From Enterobacter sp. RHBSTW-00175 (lineage in GTDB: Bacteria > Pseudomonadota > Gammaproteobacteria > Enterobacterales > Enterobacteriaceae), in the NCBI RefSeq assembly GCF_013927005.1, contig NZ_CP055930.1:2790001-2854000 (forward strand): DNA of 64,000 bases. The letters run 5' to 3'. A program made the position numbers and the translations under genes. Shown here piece by piece: positions 43,993-53,205 of this stretch. The notes under the pieces were generated by a model. That model was given only the letters and a program-made list of their open reading frames with translations, was not told the origin of the DNA and made no database searches. Within the stretch, counting starts at the first letter, position 1. Each line of letters opens with the position of its first letter.

Positions 43993-45600
43993 ATGACCAT
44001 GACGATTCACTCTACGCATCAAACATCGTCCCGCGTTGTTGAGTCAGGGAAATTTAAAAAGCAGCTGACGTTAACCGACCTGACGTTTATTGGTCTTGGG
44101 GCGATCTTCGGCTCCGGCTGGCTGTTTGCCGCAAGCCATGTGGCCTCTATTGCCGGACCCGCAGGGATCGCCTCGTGGGTTATCGGCGGGATTGCCGTAC
44201 TGCTGCTGGGGATTGTCTATTGCGAACTGGGGGCGGCGCTGCCGCGCGCCGGGGGAATTATCCGCTATCCGGTGTTTTCCCACGGCGAGTTGATGGGGTA
44301 TCTGCTGGGCTTTATTACGCTGATTGCGTTCTCAAGCCTGATCTCCATTGAGATTGTTGCCGCGCGTCAGTATGCGGCAGCCTGGTTCCCGATGCTGACG
44401 CAGCCTGGCTCTAGCGCCCCGACGCTGCTGGGCTGGGTGGTACAGTTTTTACTGCTCTGTTTCTTCTTCGGCCTGAACTACTACAGCGTCAAAACGTTCG
44501 CCCGCTCTAACAACATCATCAGTATTCTGAAGTTTCTGGTGCCGCTGGCGGTTGTCGTCACTCTGTTTACCTTTTTCAAGCCTAAAAATCTGCACGTGCA
44601 GGGAGTTGCACCGTTTGGTATGTCCGGCGTTGAGGCGGCGATCAGCGCCGGGGGGATTATTTTTGCCTACCTGGGGCTGACGCCGATTATCTCGGTGGCG
44701 AGCGAAGTGCAAAACCCACAGCGGACAATCCCGGTGGCGCTGATTTTATCGGTGGTGCTGTCGACGATTATCTACGTGCTGCTGCAACTGGCGTTTCTTG
44801 GCAGTATCCCAACAGAAATGCTTGGCAGCGGCTGGGCGGAAATCAGCAAACAGTTCTCGCTGCCGTACCGCGATATCGCCATTACGCTCGGTATGGGCTG
44901 GCTGGCATTTATGGTGGTGTGTGACGCGATTGTCTCCCCAAGCGGCACCGGCAATATCTATATGAACGCCACCCCGCGCGTGATTTATGGCTGGGCGAAA
45001 GCAGGGACCTTCTTTAAGGCGTTCACCCATATTGATAAAGAGTCGGGTATTCCGCGTCCGGCGCTGTGGCTGACCTTCGCCCTGTCTATCTTCTGGACGC
45101 TGCCGTTCCCGTCCTGGGAGCAACTGATTAGCGTGGTGTCGGCCGCGCTGGTGCTGAGCTATGCCATTGCCCCGGTCACGGCGGCAGGGCTGCGCCGTAA
45201 TGCGCCGGATCTGCCACGTCCGTTCCGGGTGCGTGCCTTTGGGATTATCGGCCCGGTGTCGTTTGTGATTTCAGCGCTGATTGTCTTCTGGTCTGGCTGG
45301 GGTACGCTGTCATGGTTGCTGGGATTGCAGATTGTGATGTTTGTGGTCTACGTGCTGTGTAAATCAAAAGTGCCTGTCCACACCGTGAGCCTGGCGCAGC
45401 AGGTGAAATCGTCCCTGTGGCTAATCGCGTTCTACGCGCTGATTATGCTTTTCTCCTGGCTTGGCAGTTTTGGCGGTACAGGAGTGATTGGTCATCCGTG
45501 GGATACGGTGCTGGTGGCGGTGATGTCGCTGGGAATTTACTACTGGGGCGAGCGAACCTGCCTGCCACAGGCTAACTTTACCGGAGACGAAGAAGAGTAG
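43993..45600 (+). CDS. APC-family permease, probable hydroxyproline importer
   Basis: This is a 535-residue amino acid-polyamine-organocation permease with about 12-14 membrane segments. The first one has the family signature LTFIGLGAIFGSGWLFAASH, and the AYLGLTPIISVASEVQNPQR loop is typical of segment 6 to 7. Two ATG codons (43993, 43999) are possible starts. It lies 5 bases after the semialdehyde dehydrogenase gene in the hydroxyproline operon, so the substrate is probably hydroxyproline or proline; this is inferred from context. Confidence 0.87.
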   Translation: MTMTIHSTHQTSSRVVESGKFKKQLTLTDLTFIGLGAIFGSGWLFAASHVASIAGPAGIASWVIGGIAVLLLGIVYCELGAALPRAGGIIRYPVFSHGELMGYLLGFITLIAFSSLISIEIVAARQYAAAWFPMLTQPGSSAPTLLGWVVQFLLLCFFFGLNYYSVKTFARSNNIISILKFLVPLAVVVTLFTFFKPKNLHVQGVAPFGMSGVEAAISAGGIIFAYLGLTPIISVASEVQNPQRTIPVALILSVVLSTIIYVLLQLAFLGSIPTEMLGSGWAEISKQFSLPYRDIAITLGMGWLAFMVVCDAIVSPSGTGNIYMNATPRVIYGWAKAGTFFKAFTHIDKESGIPRPALWLTFALSIFWTLPFPSWEQLISVVSAALVLSYAIAPVTAAGLRRNAPDLPRPFRVRAFGIIGPVSFVISALIVFWSGWGTLSWLLGLQIVMFVVYVLCKSKVPVHTVSLAQQVKSSLWLIAFYALIMLFSWLGSFGGTGVIGHPWDTVLVAVMSLGIYYWGERTCLPQANFTGDEEE

Positions 45601-45611
45601 AGGAGTCGGTC

Positions 45612-46622
45612 ATGGAGATGGTAAACCTCTCATTAACAGAGGCTTATGCGCTGGCATATGACGTGCTGCGCGGGAACGGATTCAGCGAGGCGCACGCCGC
45701 CGCGGTGGCGAAAAACGTCACCCACGGCGAGCGCGATGGCTGCGCTTCGCACGGTTTGTGGCGGTTGCTGGGCATTGTTGAAACGCTGCGCAAAGGAAAG
45801 GTGTCGCCAGACGTGGAGCCGGTTATCACCGATACCGCGCCCGCCATTGTGAAAGCGGACGCTGGCGGGGCATTTTCCCTGCTGGCGTTCGAACGTGCGC
45901 TGCCGCTGCTGATGGAAAAGGCGCGGCACAGCGGGATTGCCGCGCTGGCAATAAACCGCTGCGTGCACTTTTCCGCCCTGTTTGCGGACGTCGAACCGCT
46001 GACGGAGGCAGGTCTGGTGGCGTTGGCGACCACCCCGAGCCATGCGTGGGTGGCTCCTGCGGGCGGCACGCAGCCGCTGTTTGGCACCAACCCGATTGCC
46101 TTTGGCTGGCCGCGCGGCGACAAACCGCCGTTTATTTTTGATATGGCCACCAGTGCGGCGGCGCGTGGTGAGATCCAGCTGCATCAGCGTGCGGGTAAGG
46201 CTGTGCCTGAAGGGTGGGGGATCGATGCCCAGGGCAACCCGACCACCGATGCTAAGGCTATTCTCGACGGCGCGATGCTGACCTTCGGCGGGCATAAAGG
46301 CTCGGCGCTGGCGGCGATGGTGGAACTGCTTGCCGGGCCGCTGATCGGCGATATGACCAGTACGGAATCGCTGGCGTGGGATAACGGGGCAGGCGGCCTG
46401 CCTTACGGCGGTGAGCTGATCCTGGCACTCGACCCGGCGCGTTTTCTGGGGGATGACGCCGCAACCCATCTGGCCCGTGCCGAAACGCTCTTTAGCGGAA
46501 TGCAGCAGCAGGGTGCGCGATTGCCGGGAGAGCGTCGCTACCATTCCCGCGAGCGTGCAAATCGCGACGGCGTGGAGATAACCCATTCACTTTTCAGGGA
46601 TATATCTGCGCTGCTGAAATAA
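45612..46622 (+). CDS. Ldh-family (DpkA-like) imino-acid reductase
   Basis: This is a 336-residue member of the malate/L-lactate dehydrogenase (Ldh2) family with its non-Rossmann fold. Features are GERDGCASHGLWRLLGIVET with the catalytic His, VGTQPLFGTNPIAFGWP-like APAGGTQPLFGTNPIAF, and GGHKGSALAAMVELLAGPL. Relatives in hydroxyproline clusters reduce delta1-pyrroline-2-carboxylate to L-proline with NADPH, a step used for trans-3-hydroxyproline or D-proline. AGGAGTCGGT precedes the start, and the permease stop is 11 bases upstream. The exact substrate is inferred from context. Confidence 0.82.
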   Translation: MEMVNLSLTEAYALAYDVLRGNGFSEAHAAAVAKNVTHGERDGCASHGLWRLLGIVETLRKGKVSPDVEPVITDTAPAIVKADAGGAFSLLAFERALPLLMEKARHSGIAALAINRCVHFSALFADVEPLTEAGLVALATTPSHAWVAPAGGTQPLFGTNPIAFGWPRGDKPPFIFDMATSAAARGEIQLHQRAGKAVPEGWGIDAQGNPTTDAKAILDGAMLTFGGHKGSALAAMVELLAGPLIGDMTSTESLAWDNGAGGLPYGGELILALDPARFLGDDAATHLARAETLFSGMQQQGARLPGERRYHSRERANRDGVEITHSLFRDISALLK

Positions 46623-46681
46623 TCATCGGGTTCATCAACATAACAAGGGGGATTTTGTCCCTCTTGTTAGTACGTTTTTCG

Positions 46682-46708
46682 TAAAGTTTTCCTTTTCCAG
46701 GCCGAAAA
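46682..46708 (+). promoter_or_regulatory. FliA (sigma-28) promoter of tsr
   Basis: TAAAGTTT at 46682-46689, an 11-base spacer and GCCGAAAA at 46701-46708 match the flagellar sigma consensus TAAAGTTT-N11-GCCGATAA, with one mismatch in the second box. It lies about 35 bases before the tsr start. Confidence 0.9.
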
Positions 46709-46739
46709 TTCTGTTATCTGACTGATGGAAAGAGAAAAC

Positions 46740-48404
46740 ATGTTAAACCGTATCAAGATTGTCACCAGTTTATTGCTGGTCTTAGCTATTTTTGGCCTCT
46801 TACAACTCACCTCCGGTGGTCTTTTCTTCAATGCCCTGAAGCATGACAAAGAGAACTTCACCGTCCTGCAAACTATTCGCCAGCAACAATCCACGCTGAA
46901 CGGCAGCTGGGTGGCGTTGCTGCAAACCCGTAACACCCTGAACCGCGCGGGCATCCGCTACATGATGGATCAGAGCAATATCGGCAGCGGCGCGACCGTT
47001 TCTGATTTAATGCAGATTGCCTCTGCGTCCCTGAAACAGGCGGAAAAAAACTGGGCGGATTACGAAGCCCTGCCACGCGACCCGCGTCAAAGCGATGTGG
47101 CGGCGATGGAAATCAAACGTAATTACGATATTTATCACGGTGCGCTGGCTGAGCTGATCCAGCTGCTGGGCGCAGGTAAAATCAACGCCTTCTTCGACCA
47201 GCCGACTCAGAGCTTCCAGGACGGTTTTGAGAAGCAGTACGTCAACTACCTGCAACAGAACGACCAGCTGTACAAGACTGCCGTTGAGGACAGCAACAGC
47301 TCTTACGCGCAGGCTATCTGGGTGCTGATTAGCGTGCTGATCGCCGTGCTGGTGGTGATTGTTGCCGTCTGGCTGGGTATCAAGCAGGCGCTGATCTCCC
47401 CACTGAACCGTCTGATCGACAGCATTCGCCATATCGCCAGCGGCGACCTGGTGAAGCGCATTGACGTGGAAGGCTCTAACGAGATGGGCGAGCTGGCTGA
47501 TTCTCTGCGCCATATGCAGGGTGAGCTGGTGCGTACCGTGGGCGATGTGCGTAACGGCGCGAATGCCATTTACAGCGGCGCGAGCGAGATCTCAATGGGC
47601 AACAACGATCTCTCTTCCCGTACTGAGCAGCAGGCGGCTTCCCTGGAAGAAACGGCTGCCAGCATGGAACAGCTGACCGCAACCGTTAAGCAGAACGCCG
47701 AGAACGCCCGTCAGGCGAGCAACCTGGCGCTGAGCGCGTCTGAAACCGCGCAGAAAGGCGGTAAAGTGGTGGATAACGTGGTGCAAACCATGCGTGACAT
47801 CGCGGGCAGTTCGCAGAAAATTGCTGACATCATCAGCGTGATCGACGGTATTGCGTTCCAGACCAACATCCTGGCACTGAACGCCGCAGTAGAAGCCGCG
47901 CGTGCGGGCGAACAGGGCCGTGGGTTTGCGGTTGTTGCGGGTGAAGTACGTAACCTGGCACAGCGTAGCGCCCAGGCCGCTCGTGAAATTAAGAGCCTGA
48001 TTGAAGACTCTGTTGGCCGTGTGGAAGTGGGTTCTACCCTGGTAGAAAGCGCCGGTGAAACCATGGGCGAGATCGTTAATGCGGTCACTCGCGTCACCGA
48101 CATCATGGGTGAAATTGCCTCTGCGTCTGACGAGCAGAGCCGTGGTATCGACCAGGTTGGCCTGGCGGTGGCAGAGATGGATCGCGTAACCCAGCAGAAC
48201 GCCTCGCTGGTGGAAGAGTCTGCTGCGGCCGCTGCGGCGCTGGAAGAGCAGGCGAGCCGTCTGACTCAGGCTGTTGCGGTGTTCCGCATTCAGCAAGAGC
48301 AGATGAAAGCGCGCGAGTTCGGCTCGGCAAAAACCGTTGCGACCCCGGTGATGGCGCGTAAAGCCGCGACCGCCGATGCGGGCGATAACTGGGAAACGTT
48401 CTAA
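46740..48404 (+). CDS. tsr: Serine chemoreceptor Tsr
   Basis: This is a 554-residue methyl-accepting chemotaxis protein. The start at 46740 ([14 protein letters not shown]) has GGAAAGAGA upstream and matches the E. coli N-terminus. Order: membrane segment (7-30), periplasmic four-helix serine-binding domain with [10 protein letters not shown], second segment (about 190-212), HAMP domain (213-265), and the long cytoplasmic hairpin with the signalling tip [20 protein letters not shown]. It ends in the CheR/CheB-binding pentapeptide NWETF. The flagellar-class promoter upstream places it in the chemotaxis regulon. Confidence 0.96.
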   Translation: MLNRIKIVTSLLLVLAIFGLLQLTSGGLFFNALKHDKENFTVLQTIRQQQSTLNGSWVALLQTRNTLNRAGIRYMMDQSNIGSGATVSDLMQIASASLKQAEKNWADYEALPRDPRQSDVAAMEIKRNYDIYHGALAELIQLLGAGKINAFFDQPTQSFQDGFEKQYVNYLQQNDQLYKTAVEDSNSSYAQAIWVLISVLIAVLVVIVAVWLGIKQALISPLNRLIDSIRHIASGDLVKRIDVEGSNEMGELADSLRHMQGELVRTVGDVRNGANAIYSGASEISMGNNDLSSRTEQQAASLEETAASMEQLTATVKQNAENARQASNLALSASETAQKGGKVVDNVVQTMRDIAGSSQKIADIISVIDGIAFQTNILALNAAVEAARAGEQGRGFAVVAGEVRNLAQRSAQAAREIKSLIEDSVGRVEVGSTLVESAGETMGEIVNAVTRVTDIMGEIASASDEQSRGIDQVGLAVAEMDRVTQQNASLVEESAAAAAALEEQASRLTQAVAVFRIQQEQMKAREFGSAKTVATPVMARKAATADAGDNWETF

Positions 48405-48418
48405 CTCCGTGTTTTTTT

Positions 48419-48453
48419 GCCGGGTGGCGGCTGCGCCTTACCCGGCCTACGGT
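48419..48453. repeat. REP element after tsr
   Basis: GCCGGGTGGCGGCTGCGCCT, then TACCCGGCCTACGG, is a near-consensus REP unit preceded by a T run. It lies between the converging tsr and GNAT genes and is the inverted counterpart of the copy at 179-212. Confidence 0.85.
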
Positions 48454-48470
48454 TCGGGGATTCGTTATAA

Positions 48471-48980
48471 TTAACTAAGAGGCAGCCGCATCGCGCAGCG
48501 AGAGTCATACGCGAAACCGTGCGCGGCCTCTTCCTCTCTTTTCTGCCGCAGTTCAGGCGTTAACGCATCCACCCTTTCAAACCCCAGCTGTGCATAAAAC
48601 GGGGCATTCCACGGCACGTCACGAAATGTCGTCAATGTCAGAGACGTCAGCCCCAGCGTGCGGGCATGTTCTCCTGCACAGGCAATGAGCTGCCGACCCA
48701 CTCCCTTTCCCTGCCACGCCAGATGCACCGATAGTTCCACAATAAACAGCGAGGAGGGATGTTCTTGTGCAAGGAGAAAGCCCACAGGCTGCTCGTTTGC
48801 CAGCGCCAGCAGGCTCAGCCCGCGTTCGGCAAAGCCGAGATGCTGCTCAACGGAAATACCGTCACTGTCAGCAAGCCAGGCGAGTTCTGGGTAATCACGA
48901 AAACGCTGGCCCGCCGCGCGCTCGATGGCGGGCAGGCAGGCAACGTCATTCTTTGTGGTAGGGCGGAATGTCATTTTCAT
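48471..48980 (-). CDS. GNAT-family N-acetyltransferase
   Basis: This is a 169-residue GNAT protein. The acetyl-CoA pyrophosphate-binding motif is HLAWQGKGVGRQLIACAGEH (Q-x-x-G-x-G/A), followed by the LTLTTFRDVPWNAPFYAQLG strand-helix and the final GFERV. The substrate cannot be assigned. It sits between tsr and lgoT, an insertion relative to E. coli K-12. MKMTFRP allows a start two codons later. Confidence 0.85.
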   Translation of the reverse strand: MKMTFRPTTKNDVACLPAIERAAGQRFRDYPELAWLADSDGISVEQHLGFAERGLSLLALANEQPVGFLLAQEHPSSLFIVELSVHLAWQGKGVGRQLIACAGEHARTLGLTSLTLTTFRDVPWNAPFYAQLGFERVDALTPELRQKREEEAAHGFAYDSRCAMRLPLS

Positions 48981-49010
48981 GGCGGCAAGTATAGCGGGAT
49001 TTGCCAGCGC

Positions 49011-50372
49011 TTAACTTTTTCCCGGGTCGCTAATGGGCTGGCGCACAAGGAAGATGTAAGCAAGCGCACCGATGGCCGTGACGCATCCGCAGATGATCAG
49101 CGCCAGGCGGAATGAATGCGTGGTATCCACGATAAAACCGGTTACGACAGGGGCGAACGACGCGCAGATAAAGCTCGCGAAGTTCTGAATACTTCCGACG
49201 GACGCCGTCATGCGCGACGCAACGGCAACGTGGATAAGGCCCCAGCAGGAAGTCCCGGCAAAGTGGATACAAAACAGCGCCATACCAATCAGCAGTACCG
49301 CTCCCATAGAGGTTGTGGCATTTGGCACGACAAAGGTAAAAGCAGCCGAACACAGCATTCCGGTGATGATACAGATTTTACGGCTCCTGACGGGGGCCAT
49401 ACCGCCTTTTACCAGCCAGTCGGTGACAAAACCGTTTATCAACATTCCGGCTGCGCCAAACAGGAACGGGATGGCTGCCATAATGCCGGTGCTTTTTAAA
49501 TCCAGGTTATAGGCGGTTTGCAGGTAGCCCGGCAGCCAGGCCAGATACAGCCATGCGGTGTAGTTGATGCCGCTGAAGCCCAGCATCATCCCCCACATGG
49601 TGCGATTGCGAAACAGGCTGCGCCATTCGGCAAAACTCAGCGGATCGCGGCGGGTATTCACACTACCGGCATTAAGGTAAGCCTGCTCAACGCCAGTCAG
49701 ATCGATTTGCTCACGGTTACGGTAGAGCATGTACCAGCCAATTGCGAGAAAGATGCCCAGCACACCGATGGTGATAAACATGCCACGCCAGCCCATCACC
49801 AGCATCATCGCCGCCAGGATAGGCGGGCTGATTGCCACGCCAATGGTGGATGCCGCATTGAACAGGCCCATCGGGCGACCACGCTCTTTGATGTTAAACC
49901 AGTCGTTGATCACCTTGACGCCGCACGGGTTCATCGGCGCTTCACCGATGCCCATCCCGATACGCACCAGCACAAACTGCGTAAAGCTGTGCACCATGCC
50001 GGAACAGGCCTGAAACAGCGACCAGAAGAACATCCCGAGGCCGAGCATAATCCGCGGGCCTTTGCGATCCAGCAGAGGGCCACAGGGCAACTGGGCTATC
50101 CCATAGGCCAGCGAGAAAACGGATAGCAGCACGCCGATTTGCGTTGCGCTGAGCCCGAGTTCATCACGAATGGTTAAATTCGCCACCGACAGCGAACTGC
50201 GATCGAGATAATTTATGACCGCCGCAAAAAATAACAGGAACATGGCGGTTGTCTGAATGCGTTTTATTCTGCTACTGCGCTGAACCATTCCCTCTGGCGG
50301 GACAGGAATATCGCTTTGTGAGGCCGCATCAAACGACGACCGTGGATCCAGGGTAATATTGTTTTTTTCCAC
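49011..50372 (-). CDS. lgoT: L-galactonate transporter LgoT (MFS)
   Basis: This is a 453-residue major facilitator protein of the anion:cation symporter group, starting at GTG. N-terminal MEKNNITLDPRSSFDAASQS, membrane segment 1 (FAAVINYLDRSSLSVANLTI) and the NPCGVKVINDWFNIKERGRP loop match E. coli LgoT (YjjL) closely. It imports L-galactonate. It lies next to lgoR, in the K-12 order tsr-lgoT-lgoR-lgoD-opgB. Confidence 0.94.
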   Translation of the reverse strand: MEKNNITLDPRSSFDAASQSDIPVPPEGMVQRSSRIKRIQTTAMFLLFFAAVINYLDRSSLSVANLTIRDELGLSATQIGVLLSVFSLAYGIAQLPCGPLLDRKGPRIMLGLGMFFWSLFQACSGMVHSFTQFVLVRIGMGIGEAPMNPCGVKVINDWFNIKERGRPMGLFNAASTIGVAISPPILAAMMLVMGWRGMFITIGVLGIFLAIGWYMLYRNREQIDLTGVEQAYLNAGSVNTRRDPLSFAEWRSLFRNRTMWGMMLGFSGINYTAWLYLAWLPGYLQTAYNLDLKSTGIMAAIPFLFGAAGMLINGFVTDWLVKGGMAPVRSRKICIITGMLCSAAFTFVVPNATTSMGAVLLIGMALFCIHFAGTSCWGLIHVAVASRMTASVGSIQNFASFICASFAPVVTGFIVDTTHSFRLALIICGCVTAIGALAYIFLVRQPISDPGKS

Positions 50373-50589
50373 GCCGGACTCCTGAATGTTATATTTTTAT
50401 TGTCCGGGCAATCTGTTGTTGCCCGAAATGGATTTCTAAAATCAGTAGTGAAATAACCTTCACCACCGCTCACGAAATGTTTTTAAATTCAGTCGACTGT
50501 TCGTGAGCATAGGTAATGGATATTTACCCGGCGTTTTAAATTTGATGAAACCGTGCGGTTGATAGACATTTGCTGTTTTTAATCTGTTC

Positions 50590-51504
50590 TTAATGCGCAC
50601 TGGCACTGCTCTGGTTGATCGACCGAATCATCGATTGTTTGGCTGAATTCAAATGGTTACACAGCGCCAGGGTGGCATCGAGGTCGCTGCGGCAGATCAG
50701 GGCACTGAGAATGGTCATGTGCTCATCTATCGCGATGATGTTGCGCTGTTTGAGATCGCTTTCGTCCCACTGATAGTGGAAATGGAAGATCACCGAAATT
50801 ATCTCAAGCGACTGATTGAAAAAGATATTACCGGCAGCGGAAAGCAACAGGGCGTGAAAGTCGCGGTCGAGCTGGGAAAACATGCGAAAACTGCTGCCGA
50901 TGCTGTCGCGCAGCATCCGGTGGCGTTCCAGCAGGGTTTTGGCTTCGAGCCAGCGTGGGTCATCATCGGGCAAATTGAGAAAGTGCTGCAAGGCATGGGT
51001 TTCGAGCATTTCCCGCAGCTCAAACAGCTGTTCTGCGTAGGCCTGATCAAACTGCTTCATGCTCCACTGACCGCGTTTTTCACTCTGGATGAGATTGTAA
51101 CGTCCGAATTTTAAAAGATACTCTCTCACTACCACCGGGCTGACGCCTGCGGCTCTGGCCAGCTGTAACTCCGAGAATGTCTCGCCTGCCCGCAGCTGAC
51201 GCTGATTGATCATGGTGAAAAAAGCCTGCTCAAACAGCCGGGTCTGTTCGGTGAGTGACTGGCTGGTGCAGGCAAAGCCATCGTCATGATCGGGTTTGCG
51301 GGTAATGACATAGTCGCTGCCCACCTGAGTCAGCACACCGCATTCATGCAGATGGCTCAGGATGTGGCGCACCGTGGTGCGGCTGATGTTGTACATTTCT
51401 GCCAGCGCGCTCTGGGATGGCAACGGCGAGGGGATATGGCCGCGGGCCATATCGTCAATCACCTGGTTAATCACATTGTGGCGTAAATTTTGTGAACGAC
51501 TCAT
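50590..51504 (-). CDS. lgoR: GntR-family activator LgoR
   Basis: This is a 304-residue regulator with two winged-helix units: residues about 8-66 (PSQSALAEMYNISRTTVRHI) and about 88-140 (FSELQLARAAGVSPVVVREY). They are followed by a helical FCD-type effector domain (FEAREMLETHALQ-like FELREMLETHALQHF). LgoR is needed for L-galactonate growth in E. coli. It lies between lgoT (same strand) and the divergent lgoD (140 bases between starts), consistent with control of both. Confidence 0.92.
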   Translation of the reverse strand: MSRSQNLRHNVINQVIDDMARGHIPSPLPSQSALAEMYNISRTTVRHILSHLHECGVLTQVGSDYVITRKPDHDDGFACTSQSLTEQTRLFEQAFFTMINQRQLRAGETFSELQLARAAGVSPVVVREYLLKFGRYNLIQSEKRGQWSMKQFDQAYAEQLFELREMLETHALQHFLNLPDDDPRWLEAKTLLERHRMLRDSIGSSFRMFSQLDRDFHALLLSAAGNIFFNQSLEIISVIFHFHYQWDESDLKQRNIIAIDEHMTILSALICRSDLDATLALCNHLNSAKQSMIRSINQSSASAH

Positions 51505-51643
51505 GCTGGCCTCCGTTTTTGGGTATTAAAACCCGATTTAAAACATTTTTATGAGTGGCTTTTCACAATTTATGTTTTCGGTTTCTCCTGCCCTTTATTT
51601 TTCATCGATATCTGAGTCAACAGAAAAACGGGAGAGAAAAACC

Positions 51644-52666
51644 ATGTCCACAATGAATGTGCTGATTTGTCATGAGCCAAAAAAATTAATCTGGAAAGAA
51701 AGAGAAATTCCAGCGCCCGGCAACGGCGAGGCATTAATTAAAATAAAAACAGTAGGCATTTGTGGCACGGATATACATGCCTGGGGCGGTAATCAACCTT
51801 TTTTCAGCTATCCTCGGGTGCTTGGCCATGAAATATGTGGTGAGGTTGTAGCGCTGGGAGGAAATATAAAAAAAGTGAAACCCGGGCAGCAGGTTGCGGT
51901 TATTCCCTACGTTGCCTGTCAGCAGTGTCCGGCCTGCCTTAGCGGACGGACCAACTGCTGTGAGAAGATTTCAGTGATTGGCGTCCACCAGGATGGTGGT
52001 TTCAGTGAGTATTTGTCTGTGCCGGTTGATAATTTATTGGTTGCGGAAGGCATTGATCCGCAGGCCGCAGCACTGATTGAACCCTATGCCATCAGTGCTC
52101 ATGCGGTACGTCGGGCCGCTATTGCCGCAGGAGAGCAGGTTCTGGTGGTCGGTGCCGGGCCGATTGGCCTGGGCGCGGCGGCAATTGCCAAAGCCGATGG
52201 CGCGCAGGTGGTGGTGGCAGATACCAGCCCGGCAAGGCGGGAACATGTTATTGCCCGGCTGGGCGTGCCGGTTATTGACCCGTCCGCCGATGATTTTGAT
52301 GCCGTGCTGCGCGCGCAGTTTGGCGGTTCGCTGGCGCAAAAAGTCATTGATGCCACGGGCAACGCTCGCGCGATGAATAATACCGTGAACCTGATCCGCC
52401 ACGGTGGAAGCATTGTTTTTGTCGGCCTGTTTAAAGGCGACTTACAGTTTTCTGACCCTGAGTTCCATAAGAAAGAAACCACCATGATGGGCAGCCGTAA
52501 CGCCACGCCGGAAGATTTTGCCAAAGTGGGGCGGCTGATGGCTGAAGGCAAACTGACCGCTGAGATGATGCTGACCCACCGTTATCCGTTTGCCACCCTT
52601 GCTGAACATTATGAGAACGATGTGATTAACAATCGCGAGCTTATAAAAGGGGTGATTACCTTCTAG
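51644..52666 (+). CDS. lgoD: L-galactonate 5-dehydrogenase LgoD
   Basis: This is a 340-residue zinc-dependent medium-chain dehydrogenase. The start at 51644 (MSTMNVLICHEPKKLIWKER) has GGGAGAGAAA upstream and gives the E. coli length. The catalytic zinc site is VGICGTDIHAWG with GHEICGEVV, the structural zinc cysteines are in CQQCPACLSGRTNCC, and the NAD motif is VLVVGAGPIGLGAAAIAK. It oxidises L-galactonate to D-tagaturonate, which joins hexuronate catabolism. A terminator follows at 52675. Confidence 0.95.
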   Translation: MSTMNVLICHEPKKLIWKEREIPAPGNGEALIKIKTVGICGTDIHAWGGNQPFFSYPRVLGHEICGEVVALGGNIKKVKPGQQVAVIPYVACQQCPACLSGRTNCCEKISVIGVHQDGGFSEYLSVPVDNLLVAEGIDPQAAALIEPYAISAHAVRRAAIAAGEQVLVVGAGPIGLGAAAIAKADGAQVVVADTSPARREHVIARLGVPVIDPSADDFDAVLRAQFGGSLAQKVIDATGNARAMNNTVNLIRHGGSIVFVGLFKGDLQFSDPEFHKKETTMMGSRNATPEDFAKVGRLMAEGKLTAEMMLTHRYPFATLAEHYENDVINNRELIKGVITF

Positions 52667-52674
52667 TTGCCATG

Positions 52675-52708
52675 CAGCGCCCGGGGGTAGGTTGGGCGCT
52701 GTTTTTTT
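52675..52708 (+). terminator. Rho-independent terminator of lgoD
   Basis: CAGCGCCC and GGGCGCTG form an 8-base stem with an 11-base loop, followed directly by seven T. It starts 8 bases after the lgoD stop. Confidence 0.92.
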
Positions 52709-52729
52709 CTTTTTGCCGCTCTGCGCGGC

Positions 52730-53203
52730 TTAGTCTGCGCAGATCAGCAGTGGCGAGTAGAAGTTACTGATCACCATCGCATCTTCTGGCGTGCGCTCCA
52801 GCGTTATCAGCCGTTTCTTGCCCAGCGTTAAACCTGCAATGTACTTCTCAAAAATGCCCGCTGGCAGTTCATCGTGACCAAACTTTTCAATCTTCAGCAT
52901 GGTGATTTCGTAGACCGAGTTTTGCATTTGCTGCCAGCTAAATGTTTCCTGGCGGGAAACCTGCCACTGATGCTGGTCATTGATGACGTCTCCGTTGAGG
53001 GTGAAATACCCGGTGCCGTCGGGATGAAAACGCAGGGTGACGCCGCCTTCAAAGCGGAATGGGCTGTTCACACGCAGGTCGGAAAAGGTCAGATTCCCCT
53101 GGCAGACCAGGGAAAACCGCGGGGTGTGGCGATACCAGAGTAGCGCCACAACGGCCAGGATCAGGTTGAAGGCGATAATCAGCGCCATTTTTTTGCGCGT
53201 CAT
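52730..53203 (-). CDS. FidL-like membrane protein
   Basis: This is a 157-residue protein with one N-terminal membrane anchor (residues 6-24, MALIIAFNLILAVVALLW) and a periplasmic beta-rich domain (SLVCQGNLTFSDLR, FRFEGGVTLRFHPDGTGYFT). It resembles FidL-type proteins, which pair with a ToxR-like regulator in Salmonella SPI-3 (marT-fidL). It starts 2 bases after the regulator gene here. By analogy it may modulate that regulator from the periplasm; this is an inference. Confidence 0.75.
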   Translation of the reverse strand: MTRKKMALIIAFNLILAVVALLWYRHTPRFSLVCQGNLTFSDLRVNSPFRFEGGVTLRFHPDGTGYFTLNGDVINDQHQWQVSRQETFSWQQMQNSVYEITMLKIEKFGHDELPAGIFEKYIAGLTLGKKRLITLERTPEDAMVISNFYSPLLICAD

Positions 53204-53205
53204 GG

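Noticed and set aside
45633..46586. Open frame of 317 codons on the minus strand
   Set aside because: It is antisense to the Ldh-family reductase gene, has an unusual His/Arg/Gln-rich composition and no ribosome binding site.
24669..46622. Integrative element carrying hpa and hydroxyproline genes
   Set aside because: No integrase, tRNA, direct repeats or transposase were seen at either end, so mobility is not supported by the sequence.
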